64,000 nt of DNA, taken from Rhyzopertha dominica (Eukaryota > Arthropoda > Insecta > Coleoptera > Bostrichidae). A model generated the notes under the pieces. That model worked only from the letters and a program-made list of their open reading frames with translations, searched no databases and was not told the origin of the DNA. Below, piece after piece: positions 1-9,773 of this stretch (the first letter of the stretch is position 1; every line of letters begins with the position of its first letter). The translations under genes and the position numbers were made by a program. The stretch lies in assembly GCA_025024175.1 (NCBI GenBank), contig QCXZ01000137.1:2046001-2110000 (forward strand), read 5' to 3'.

Positions 1-725
1 CATCGTATGGACACATACGTCACACGCCTAGGGTCATCACAAGTGGTTGTTTTCTAGCTTCTGCTGGGCATGCAAACATTATAATAGAATCATTTAAAAT
101 CTGTTCAAAATTTTGTCGTTTCGTTTGTGCCAGTACGTTTCTACAAGCAAATAATATAGAGACATGGCAACATAATAACATAGTAGACTATCGAAAATCT
201 ACAAAGAAATGGCACATCTATGTATGTTTATACTAATAAGCGATATCCCTCAATCGCAATTAAAAATGAACACCCTGTACAGCTCCTCTCACCTCACTCA
301 CCCTCTCCCTAAGGCTAGATCAAATGCTAATGACAAAATGTACAAATGCGCAACCAAGAGGGTCGGATTTCCGTCGCACTTTGTGTCATTCGATGTTGGA
401 ATCGGATTATCTCATTTTGTTTGTTATCTGTGCACTTAATCGCGGCATGCTTTGTCGGATTTGGACAGCGTACATACATAATCGCATTGGGTGACTTCGC
501 TGACACGCAGTCGTCTGTCGGAACACTTTTACTTCGAAAGTTTCGAATCGTTTAAGTTAGATAAATGTTCAAACGCATCACCATTTTGAGTTAAACGCTT
601 TTAATAGGCTTAAATGTGTAGCTCATGAAATACTTCATTGATACAAATCATAAAATCTTCTCATACCTTTTTCATTAACACGTTTCTGGTGGTCACAGAA
701 TTTCTGTACATTTATTCTTTTACAG
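1..725. other. Intron-like non-coding flank
   Basis: I see no recognisable gene here; the short open frames lack family features and overlap each other. The stretch ends in a pyrimidine-rich run and ACAG at 725, a plausible 3' splice site, so it may be the last intron of the gene whose terminal exon follows. At 263-279 it carries AAAATGAACACCCTGTA, which recurs exactly near 53.9 kb and looks like a transposon terminus. Confidence 0.4.
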
Positions 726-886
726 AACCCCCAAATAATGAAGAGGTATTAAATCAGGAGATTGTGGTGGAAATTTATATGGACCATTGTGTGCGAGCCA
801 ACGATTACCAAACGCTTTTTCCACGACCTCTTCAAAAGCTCGACTGGCAGAAGACAATGCGAGCTCTCATTTATGGCTTTTATTAA
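726..886 (+). CDS. Probable terminal exon of an unidentified host gene
   Basis: The open frame from 726 to the TAA stop at 884-886 encodes about 53 residues. The composition is protein-like: acidic at first (PPNNEEVLNQE), then VVEIYMDHCVRANDYQ, and a basic/aromatic end finishing in GFY. It follows a pyrimidine-rich tract and a CAG acceptor at 723-725. The upstream intron would be phase 1, because the first two bases complete a split codon. An AATAAA poly(A) signal lies one base after the stop. Base composition is more even than in the flanks. I do not recognise the protein. The upstream exons must lie left of the window, since nothing in 1-725 looks like one. A chance open frame beside a chance acceptor is the alternative. 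Confidence 0.5.
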
Positions 887-892
887 AATAAA
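887..892 (+). promoter_or_regulatory. Poly(A) signal AATAAA after the terminal exon
   Basis: AATAAA starts immediately after the TAA stop that ends at 886. This would give a 3' UTR of only a few tens of bases. It supports reading 726-886 as the end of a transcript, but in DNA this AT-rich the hexamer is common by chance. Confidence 0.4.
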
Positions 893-1080
893 AATGTATT
901 TTTCGCCACAAAAATGTCTGCAAGTATTCTATTACTTTTAATCACACAAATTACATTAAAAGTCCAAGAATCTTGAAAGTTTCGTTGCCTGACTGCGTGG
1001 TGTTTACTATGCTTCAATTGGTCCCGATATTCTGTAGATACAAAATTTTGAAATCTAATGCGAAGATTTTTTCATGTATA

Positions 1081-1970
1081 CATGGTGAAACACAAGTGTT
1101 TGGACCTCAGTCTGATGTCAATTTTAATTACAATTTCTGAAAGTTATAAAGTTTATATTGTACAAGAAACTTTTATTTAGGTTCCGATAACTCACACTTA
1201 CATTTCACAAATGAACGCTAAAGAGAAGCGAGCAGAAATTTTGGATCTTTATAAGGCAGGCGATGCCGCCAGCGAGTTGTTAAGAAGCTCAACATTGCCA
1301 AATCAACTTTCTGTTACAGGATTAAACGTCACAAGGAGCTTGACACATTCGAGGACCGTACAAGAAGTGGAAGGCCGAATTCTTTTTCCACGCCAGAGCT
1401 TATCGATCGCATCCGAAAGCGAATCGACTGCAAGAATGGCAAAAGAACCCCACATCTCCAGAGAAACTGGAAACTGAAAAGTCGCTATTATGCTCGTGGT
1501 ACTTCTCAAGAGGTTACCGATCGGATGAGGCGGAATAGACTCCAGCAATGTCGTCTTCTTCGAGATGAAGTCAACGCCAAACAGTTGGCTTCATGTTCAT
1601 TGAAAATTGTGAAGAATCGGCCTTAGAAATTTCAGCAGTCGATAGTTCGAAAAAGCGAAAATAGAGATGATTCCTAGGGATGTCTAGCTAATTAAATTAT
1701 CAGATCTCAACCCGCTGGATTTTGCAATGTGTCTGTGCTTCGCGCCACGATACCGTGAAACCCTCAAGGCCGCCCTGCAACGAGAATGGGCAAAGATATC
1801 GATGGATGCTGTAGCGTCCATTGTAAGAAGTTTTAAAAAACGCGTTCGTTGTAGTATTGACATCAAGGCTATGGCGTTTATTTGATATCATCAAAGTTTT
1901 TTGCGATTTAATTGAAATATAAAAAAAATTATCCCGTTTTCTCGAGGTCCAAAAACTTTTATGTCCCCTG
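1081..1970 (+). mobile_element. Internally deleted Tc1/mariner element with TA target duplication
   Basis: The element is bounded by TA on both sides (1079-1080 and 1971-1972). Its imperfect terminal inverted repeats share TTTGGACCTC: the left end starts CATGGTGAAACACAAGTG, and the right end, read inward, starts CAGGGGACATAAAAG. At 890 bp it is shorter than the usual ~1.3 kb. The ends and both coding extremes are present, so the shortening is internal. It would move only if transposase were supplied elsewhere. Confidence 0.8.
1211..1890 (+). pseudogene. Mariner-type transposase remnant
   Basis: The start codon at 1211 opens MNAKEKRAEILDLYKAGD, a typical mariner N-terminal helix-turn-helix region. 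After about 20 codons the reading moves to another frame, where KSTFYRI-type and ELIDRIRKRID-type segments can be followed, then a third frame gives SRYYARGTSQEV and EVNAKQ. The stretch holding the first two catalytic aspartates is missing. Reading resumes at about 1697 with SDLNPLDF, carrying the last catalytic aspartate, and ends with WAKISMDAV and FKKRV, a normal mariner C-terminus. With several frameshifts, stops and no catalytic core it cannot make transposase. Confidence 0.75.
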
Positions 1971-2007
1971 TAGATTCCTGACGTTAAGGATAAATGCCTT
2001 TATTATG

Positions 2008-3236
2008 CAGGATGTTTCACGAATGATAATAACGCTGATGAAATTAAAAATGCAACCCAATATACATTTTTTGCAGATGTCTTAAAAATATAAAACTTAG
2101 AGATCTGTATAAATTTGTAAGTGCTCAAAATGTCGCCCTTTGCTGTTTTCGCAAGCTTAAATTCGTGCCCAAAACGATCTTTTAACAAGCATTAACATTT
2201 CTGGAATGATGGATCTACATGCGTCACGTATTTTATTTTCTAAATATTCTACACTTTCAATGGGTGTTTGGTATACTTGCTCTTTTACCATTCCCAAGAT
2301 GATTTCGCAGTATTTTATGATAATGCGCAGGTGCCCCATCTTATTGAAACTATAGATCTTGTCTTATTTGTAAATTTACATTTTGGAGAAGTACCGGCAA
2401 AATGTTACTTAAAAAATTTAGATAAGTATTGCCGTTTAAACTATCACGAAAAAAATAAGGCCCAACAATTTGATTCCCCAATATTCCGCACCAGACATTC
2501 GTCGAATAGAGAGTTTGAAAATGTCCTTCTCGAATCCAACGTGAATTTTCTTGCGCATAATAATGCATGTTGTTTGTTAACTCCACCATTATTAGAAAAT
2601 CTTGCTTCATCTGAGAAGCAAATGTTGTCATAAAATCTCACATTCAAATTTTGGTGTTCCCGAAAAATGTTCCAAAAAGCCAGTCTTATAGGATAATCTG
2701 TCTCCTTTAAGGCCTGAATCAATTGCAAGTGATACGGATGAAAATGATTGCTTTTAATTATTCGGTGTGCTGAAGACAGACTAATACCGGTTGCTCTTGA
2801 GACTACCCTTTGACTAATATGAGGATTTTCGTCAATCATTTCCAATACTCTAATTTCATTGTCAGGGCCTGTTGCTGTTCTTTCTCTTGACTTTTCAGTG
2901 GTGGCCAGTTTGTCCTTAAAGTTAATTCAAGTCTCTTGAAAATTGTATCGGCAGGAGCTCTTCTATTTGGAAAAAGTTGTCTGTATAAACGGGCAGAACC
3001 GGAAGCATTTTTCTTGCATTCACCATAATTAAAAATCATATCTGTTTTTTCATCATTTGAATACATTTGACTTTTAATAAATATAGTGGCAGGAACCATA
3101 GCGCATAGCCGTCATGGATTCCCAATTTATTTTTAAAATAATACCATTATGTAAAATAACCACATTAGCTATGAGAATGTATTTGGGGTTGCATTTTTAA
3201 TTTCGTTAGGGTCATTATCATTCGTGAAACATCCTG
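2008..3236 (-). mobile_element. Mariner/IS630-type element, copy A (DUF4817-like transposase family)
   Basis: Both ends carry the same terminal repeat, CAGGATGTTTCACGAATGAT, followed inside by a CCTGACGAAATTAAAAATGC-type block (2008-2055 and, inverted, 3185-3236). Two other copies in this window (3983-4188 and 7047-9771) have the same ends, and both finish next to TA, the usual target of this superfamily. In copy A itself the outermost few bases are eroded and the TA is not clean. The coding strand is minus. Confidence 0.8.
2157..3099 (-). pseudogene. Broken DUF4817/HTH-type mariner transposase, copy A
   Basis: Read from 3099 downward. An N-terminal module (YSNDEKTDMIFNYGEC, RLYRQLFPNRRAPADTIFKR) matches the DUF4817-like helix-turn-helix found on many insect IS630/mariner transposases. 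A second HTH follows (ENPHISQRVVSRATGISLSS) in a new frame, then the first catalytic motif CFSDEARF near 2560. The frame shifts again, and pieces of the DDE fold run to about 2350. Compared with copy B, roughly 110 bp carrying the third catalytic region (PPRSPD) is absent, joined between CATCTTG and GGAATGG near 2295. At least three frame changes plus this deletion make it dead. Confidence 0.8.
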
Positions 3237-3299
3237 TCGTATGCAGACACTTGAATCTTTTGCAGAAACGTTTAGCACATCTATTTTTTTCATGGAACT

Positions 3300-3982
3300 G
3301 AACATATATACTTATATCATACAGACCTCGCAAATATGCCCCCGCTCGCACAACCTGTCAAAATCGTCGCCCCATGAATAACAATGCCCGCTAATGGTAA
3401 CGTGCAAAATACAAAACGCTCCGGATGTTCATCAAAATAGTAAGTGACACCGGCGGCACATAACAAGCAGTAGCGCTGGCATTAGCCCGCGGGCGTGCAG
3501 GGGATGTTGCCCTTCAGGGTGCCCTAACCGGGCTGACAGATGGTGCCCGAGCATAAAAGGTCATATCGATGACGTCACGTACGGCCAATTACACGTCACG
3601 CCGAATTCGACCGCATCGATCCTAACAGCATGCGATGGTGCATAATTTGGGAATGAGAGGGACACTTTGAGTAATTAGGGGCAGGGGGTGATATTTCAGA
3701 AAGGAAAGTGCCTTTTTTATATGTGACTAGAATATGAAACGTGTGCTTAAGTAGTATGTATAATAAAATTATAAATTATAGTGTTGAAAATATAACACAT
3801 ACAATTCAAAATTGGAGTTAGTAGCAAAAAATTTTTAATAGAAACGCATTAAATTTTTGTGTTATTTGCTCCAATTGGATACAAGTGGATAGATTCATAT
3901 AGGTGCAATAATGACGTTAAAACTATTACAAACCGAAATTACATTAAGTTACAATGTATTGCTGAAAAGATTAACATATAAT
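3300..3982. other. Non-coding; GC-richer block at 3350-3660
   Basis: There is no supported gene. The part around 3350-3660 is clearly richer in G and C than its surroundings. It contains ATCGATGACGTCACGTACG and GGCCAATTACACGTCACG, i.e. CRE/E-box-like and TAAT-core motifs. This resembles a regulatory block, but only the motifs support that. The part after 3660 is AT-rich and featureless. Confidence 0.25.
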
Positions 3983-4188
3983 CAAAATCATATCTCTTCT
4001 TTCATCATTTGAATACATTTTGACTTTTAATAAATACAGTGACAGGAATCATAGCGCATAGCCGTCATAGATTCCCAATTTATTCAAAAAAAATACCATT
4101 ATGTGAAATAATAACATTGGCTATGAGAATGTATTTTGGGTTCCATTTTTAATTTCGTCAGGGTCATTATCATTCGTGAAAAATCCTG
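3983..4188 (-). mobile_element. Terminal fragment of the copy A/B mariner family
   Basis: This fragment matches the 3030-3236 end of copy A almost throughout: the sequence before the transposase start, the ATAGCGCATAGCCGTCAT block, and the inner and outer terminal repeat ending in TCCTG at 4188. It is followed by TA at 4189-4190, which supports a TA target. Nothing of the other end or of the coding region is present, so it is either a truncated copy or the remains of a deletion. Confidence 0.75.
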
Positions 4189-4202
4189 TAGACCGTTGCC
4201 AT

Positions 4203-4582
4203 TTACATGTTATACCAGAAAATGGTAATGTGGTGGGGCCCTGCGATCTCCTTGTTATAATGAGAGGGAAGCATAAACCTTGCAGCANTTATTACAGATT
4301 TTTTCAACAATAGATTGCAACTAAATATAATTTTGGTTTGTATTACTTACTGAGTAATACAAATGCATGCAAAATACTCATACATACACAGTAACAGTTC
4401 AAAATGTTGCTTTAAAGTATAATTTTGCTCTGAACATTGAGTGTTACTGTGTATGTTTGTATTGCTTTTAGTTGATATCTATTGCTTAAAAATTGCTGTA
4501 AATATTGCACGTTTTTCTCTCATTATAACGAGAACATCCAGGGACCCAACCCATTACCATTTTCTTATACAACTTATAAATT
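4203..4582. repeat. Foldback (long inverted repeat) element
   Basis: The left part (about 4203-4400) and right part (about 4430-4582) are imperfect inverted copies. Matching pieces include AGAAAATGGTAATG at 4217 against its complement at 4545; TTATAATGAGAG at 4253 against CTCTCATTATAA at 4518; and CATACACAGTAACA at 4382 against TGTTACTGTGTATG at 4441. A core of roughly 35 bp separates the arms. There is no coding capacity. It looks like a MITE or foldback element. No clear target duplication is visible. It starts about 15 bp after the mariner fragment. Confidence 0.7.
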
Positions 4583-5062
4583 GCAATGCTCTATACACGT
4601 ACTTGGTGTTTTTCAAGAACACATACTTGCTAAGTAAAGCGAAGAAGTGTGACCCACTCAAACACATAAAGTAACACTTTAAATATTCTTTCAAAACAAA
4701 AAAATGCACCAAACAGTGAACTCCTCAGTCAGTTTACAATTTGAATACATAATCGCTTTACATGACACTTAGAATACTTGGGTGTGTAATTTTTTTGCCA
4801 ATTCTAAGCCTTGTCAATCAAATCAAATATGGTGACCAAAACCACTTGATGACGTAATTTGTGCTTCACATTTGATTGTTTTTTAATGCCAAATGATACA
4901 GTGGCTGAATTCCTTAGATAATAGGAGCTTGTGTGACATAAAATGAATAAAAAACATTTGGTGATGCCCCATCTTCGTTATAGTAACAGACTGCTGTGTT
5001 TCGTGCAACTCAAGATATTTTTTGCCACTTCATTTTTGACTGAATCGTTTTACCTTATTTTT

Positions 5063-5870
5063 CCGTGGCTCTAATCTTTTTCAAGGCAATGGATGAGGAA
5101 TATGTGAGCTGCCTAGATGCAAAACTCGTTAATTATGATAAAATCGTTTCTATCCACAATGTGGCGAAACGTTTCTGAAGCGGAATTAGCTTTTCGGTGC
5201 CCAAAACTGGGTTTAAAATTGGCAACAAGATGCAAAACTTGCTCTGTGTTTGGCTGTTGGGGATGCAATACTCACTTTTTACAAAGCACCCAATCAGTAT
5301 AGATATTACTGGACACGTGACTGTTATTTTACATCAACAATACAATCTTCTTTGAGAAAAATGTGCAGCTACAACTGATGGAGCAAAAGAATTCGAGTTT
5401 GCAAGACCGCATTTTTTTAAATAATCGGAATTAGTAGAAGAAGGCGTCAATCAAGAATTTTATCGAGTCTTTTACTTGTGTGAGTCTAATACTTCCTGTA
5501 GTTGAAAACTCGTTTATACCACCTGATCGAGTTTTTGGAATCATGGAGAAAAAAATTACGAAAAATTTCATTGTTGTAAAACCTACTGACTGTTGGAATT
5601 ATTAGTGATATTTCAACAATTCGGAAACTTGAACTGGATTGACAAATACAGGACTGGAAAACTGAATCATAAGAAATCTCCAAAGCTCCAGATTCTTAGC
5701 ATTTTCAGTTCAACAAGGCCAAAGGTGTATCTTTTGAGAGATAAAACAAACTGAAAGGTGACAAATCTTCAGTAATCTTTCTTTTAAAAAGACACTGCTG
5801 TGATACTTGGGAGACCAATCCTGGTTAGGAGTTTTTCCTTAAAAATAATAATAATCCCAAGGATGCAAGT
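5063..5870 (+). pseudogene. Relic of an unrecognised multi-copy coding sequence
   Basis: Across several frames the + strand gives protein-like pieces: DEEYVSCLDAKLVNYDKIVS near 5090, then VENSFIPPDRVFGIMEKKI near 5500, and HFQFNKAKG near 5705. The order and motifs (PPDRVFG, a tryptophan-rich stretch, then FQFNKAK) recall a repeated insect protein that I associate from memory, uncertainly, with DUF7869-type sequences carried by transposons. Stops and frame changes are frequent. There are no clear terminal repeats. A decayed host gene copy is the other possibility. Confidence 0.4.
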
Positions 5871-7046
5871 GGAAATACTAACGAGGTTGAAGCTGAATGT
5901 CATTCTTCACGACCGATAGAAATTAACTTGCTAACTTGCCAAATGGTTACTTTTCTTACAAAATTACTCGAAATTCCTAAAGAATATTTTAAAATTGACT
6001 TGGTAGCATGAAAACCTGAAGTTAATGATAAAAATTGCACTTCAAATACTTCTTTCGGCATTAGCAATTTGTGAGCTTTGCATCTAGGCGATTCATGTGA
6101 CTTTATGGAATTGCTCGACAAGAAATACGGTTAGGTATAGATATGGTTTATTTCCAAAATAAGCAGGAATCTTGTCACGTGGTGTTTAAATTAGGGGTTG
6201 ATTATCCTTTGTGTAGATGAGTACCAAATTTGAAGTTCCAAAAGCCAAACCCCTAATTTAAAAATCGCTCGGAATGGGGGCTGAAAAATTAATTGTTAGG
6301 GATCAGTATAGTTCCAAAATTATTTGACGTAAGACGAGAACATTCCTTTTCATTTCTAAACAACATGTGCTAGCTTCTTTGGACGTAACAAGCCAGAAAC
6401 TCCAATCCTTCAGCCCGGGTGGCCTCTGCGAGAGGAAAATAAGTTTCCGGACGTATAACCGTACACAAATGACTTTTTTGCCCCGTAATTGGTTTAGCCG
6501 TAATTGGAGAACCCCTGGCAGAACGGCAGGGGTCGCGATAATACTATTGGAATTGTAAATCACATTGTCATTTCATTTCACCGAACATCAGCGCGCCGGA
6601 CGAAAGAGGCTCGCACACAATTATCAGGAATATGAAACCGAGGCGCTGTTTTATCGCCCCCGATGAACCGCGGGCGAAATTAGTTTGACAGATTGCGCTG
6701 TCAGCCCGACGCAGATGTCAGAAGAATGAGCTGTTAATTATCAGGACGCGAAGGGATGACGTGATGAAATTGTGTTTGATGCGGCTTCGGGAAGAGCGAT
6801 ACAAATGCAGGTCATCAAAGCAAAAACTAAACTAAAGTTTACATATTTAAGTAGGGTCATGATATCTGGAGAACTCATATCAGCGTTACCCTGGGAATGT
6901 GGGTGAATTTCTTTTTGCAAACTCCTTTAACTGACACTGCTTTATGTGATCAAGCGTTATCGTTTTCGCTGCTGCCTTTCATATCTCATCTACACTTTTA
7001 GAACCATGCATTTAACTTTCTACATTTGTCTATTGCTTCTACATGG
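5871..7046. other. Non-coding; GC-richer block at 6560-6800
   Basis: I find no gene. Two opposed open frames at 6303-6563 overlap on both strands and have no family features. The block at 6560-6800 is GC-rich, with TTAATTATCAGGACGCG and repeated GCGCTGTTTT / GCGCTGTCAG-like words, unlike its AT-rich flanks. It is a possible regulatory block. Confidence 0.2.
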
Positions 7047-7189
7047 CCCTGACGAAATTAAAAATGCAACCTAAATTACATTCTCATAGCCAATGTGGTT
7101 ATTTTACATAATCGTATTATTTTAAAAATAAATTGGGAATCCATGACGGCTATGCGCTATGTGTCCTGTCACTGTATTTATTATAAGTC

Positions 7190-8066
7190 AAAATGTATTC
7201 AAATTATGAAAAAACACATATGATTTTGATTTATGGTGAATGCAAGATAAATGCTTCCGCTGCTGCCCGTTTATACATACACCGTTTTCCAAATAGAAGA
7301 GCTCCTGCCGATACAATTTTCAAGAGACTTGAACTTTAAGGACAAACTTGCCACCACTGAGAAAGTCAGGAGAAAGAACAGCAACAGGCCCTGACAATGA
7401 AATTAGAGTATTGGAAATGATTGACGAAAATCCTCATATTAGTCAAAGGGTAGTCTCAAGAGCAATCGGTATTAGTCTGTCTTCAGTGCACCGAATAATT
7501 AAAGGCAACCAATTTCATCCGTATCACTTGCAACTGGTTCAGGCCTTAAAGGAGACAGATTATCCTAAAAGACAGGCTTTTTGTAACTTTTTTCGAGAAT
7601 GTGAGATTTTATGACAGCATTTGCTTCTCAGACGAAGCAAGATTTTCTAATAATGATGCAGTTAACAAACATAACATGCATTATTATACGCAAGAAAATC
7701 CACGCTGGATTCGAGAAGGGCATTTTCAAACTATCTACTCGACGAATGTCTGGTGCGAAATATTGGGGATCTAATTGTAGGGCCTTAATTTTTTTCACGG
7801 CAGTTTAAACGGCAATACTTATCTAATTTTTTTAAGAAACATTTTACCGGTACTTCTCCAAAATGTAAATTTACAAGTAAGACGAAGATCTATGGTTCCA
7901 ACAGGATGGGGCACTTGCGCATTATCATAGAATAGTGCGAAATCATCTTGATTTGGATTTGCCTAACCGATGGATAGGAAGAGGTTCAATTAATCCTTGG
8001 CCACCGAGAAGCCCTGACCTTAACTGCTTTGGATTTTTTCTGTGGGGAATGGTAAAAGAGCAGGTA
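7190..8066 (+). pseudogene. Mariner transposase, copy B, 5' portion before the insertion
   Basis: It starts with a DUF4817-like module at about 7190 (MYSNYEKTHMILIYGEC, RFPNRRAPADTIFKR). A stop near 7340 is followed by the HTH frame at 7381-7600 (ENPHISQRVVSRAIGISLSS, KGNQFHPYHLQLVQALKETD). Another frameshift at about 7600 leads to the DDE region: a first-aspartate motif CFSDEARF near 7620, a second QDGALAHYH near 7905, and the third in PPRSPDLN near 8003-8035. The three motifs are spaced as in DD34D-type enzymes. Coding continuity then breaks at the inserted hAT-like element and resumes at 9392. Confidence 0.8.
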
Positions 8067-8069
8067 TAT

Positions 8070-9391
8070 CAGTGATGGGCGTTTACGCGTAAATTATAAT
8101 TTTCTACGTTACATGCGTAGAAAATGTAGATAAAGCACTTTGGTGTAGATTTTAAGTAGAAAATATAAAACGAGTATATTATGGCTAAAATGTATTAAGT
8201 ACATACTAAAACAAAATGAAATTATTTTGATTCTAATTTCCCTGTTTTGTTGGCTTCTTCATGTGTCAAATTTCTTAAAATTTTATAGTTTTTTATATCT
8301 AATACGTTAAATGGACATAGCCTTTGCTTTTTATTATATTAAGGTCTTCGCAAATAAGTAGAAATTGACTTCTTATGTTAAAATAGTGTTTACTCTTCTT
8401 TTTTTGCCAATCTTTCGATTTTTATTTCATATCTTCGTCANGGCTTCTATAAACATTTATAATGGTACATAAGTATAACAACATGTAGTTGATCCTTACT
8501 GAAAATGCGGTTTATAATAAGGGGCCAACTAAAACATGCTAAATACAATCCATTTATGTATAATGTTATTTGGAATTTGAAGTTTTGATTTTAGACAAAT
8601 TAATGACAAAATTTGAAAGTTGCAACATAGCTACCACATTTTTTATAAATAACTACACGGTTTACTAAACATTTTTATTTTCTTAACTTATGATTTTAAT
8701 ATGTCTGAGACAATAAATAGGTGTAAATGTAAATATTATATTACAAACTTATATATCATGTTTTAGTAAGTAGTCAGTGTATACAAACGATTTTTTTACT
8801 TCTTTAAAACACAAAAGACAAAGCATATGTTTACAACATCTTTCCTTTCACAACTATATTAAGTTCTTTTCCTAACACACTATCAAATTCGGTGCCGCAG
8901 TTACAAGTTTATTTTTTTCCGAAGAATTTTTTTACTACAACACAACTAGTTGGTCATAGTTAGTTGCTTCTTTAGATCAATGTATCTAGTTCAGCAACAA
9001 GAACTGCTTGTGTACCCTGTTGATCTGCTTTCAAAGAATTTGCGATAAAAGAACATGAGTAGCTTATGAAATTTCTGTTTACAGAGAAGAAAGAACATAA
9101 AATCACAGTTTACAGTCATTAAGGAGTCCATCTGACCGACTGAGGGTTTCAAAGTGCTTTTCACAGCACGCTTGTCGGGTCTTCTGGCCCTAAGGTATGT
9201 TATTGCTGTTTAGACATTTACCACGTTTTGCAGTAATGGTAATAGACACTATTAAATAACTAAATATTTCTAAATTTCTGATTATCTACACAATGCTATT
9301 TTCTACAGTAGAATTTCAAAGTAGAATATTACATAGTTTACGCGTAGACAATAGCGTAATCTACATGACGTATTCTACGCGCCCATCACTG
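8070..9391. mobile_element. Non-autonomous hAT-like element nested in mariner copy B
   Basis: It has 12-bp terminal inverted repeats, CAGTGATGGGCG and CGCCCATCACTG. It is flanked by near-identical 8-bp direct repeats, AGGTATAT (8062-8069) and AGGTATAC (9392-9399). An 8-bp duplication and a CAGTG-type end are the marks of the hAT superfamily. Both subterminal regions contain repeated CTACG/CGTAG and GTAGA words (for example ACGCGTAAA near the left end and GTCTACGCGTAAA on the complement of the right end), which often serve as transposase contacts in hATs. The 1322 bp interior is AT-rich with no open frame, so it depends on outside transposase. Confidence 0.85.
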
Positions 9392-9560
9392 AGGTATACC
9401 AAACACCAATTGAAAGTGTAGAACATTTAGAAAATAAAATACGTGATGCATGTAGATCCACCACTCCAGAAATGTTAATGCATGGTAAAAAATCGCTTTG
9501 GGCACGAATTCAAGCTTGTGAAAACAGCGGAGGGCGACATTTTGAGCATTTATTACATTA
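9392..9560 (+). pseudogene. Mariner transposase, copy B, C-terminal part after the insertion
   Basis: Directly after the hAT target duplication the coding sequence continues as VYQTPIESVEHLENKI and ends GRHFEHLLH before a stop. This gives the normal C-terminus of the family and matches copy A at 2157-2270. It is the proof that the hAT landed inside this gene. Confidence 0.8.
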
Positions 9561-9773
9561 ATGTTATTGAATAAACATTTTTCAAAAACTAAATTTGTTT
9601 TACCATACCGAATTTACTTAAAGTAAATGACTGAAGTTTACGTCAAAATTTACGAATTTATACATTTTATTTTTTTAAGACGATGAACAATTATCAATGT
9701 TACCTCTGCAAATGTATTTTGGATTGCATTTCTATTTTCGTCAGGGTCGTTATCATTCGTAAAACATCATGTA

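Larger units (their letters stand above)
7047..9771 (+). mobile_element. Mariner/IS630-type element, copy B, interrupted by a hAT-like insertion
   Basis: The right end is intact (…CATCATG at 9771, TA at 9772-9773). The left end starts at the inner repeat CCCTGACGAAATTAAAAATG and lacks the outer ~25 bp. Without the 1.3 kb insertion the copy is about 1.4 kb, a normal length. It is on the + strand and closely matches copy A, so both came from one family. It keeps the third catalytic region that copy A lost. Confidence 0.8.
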
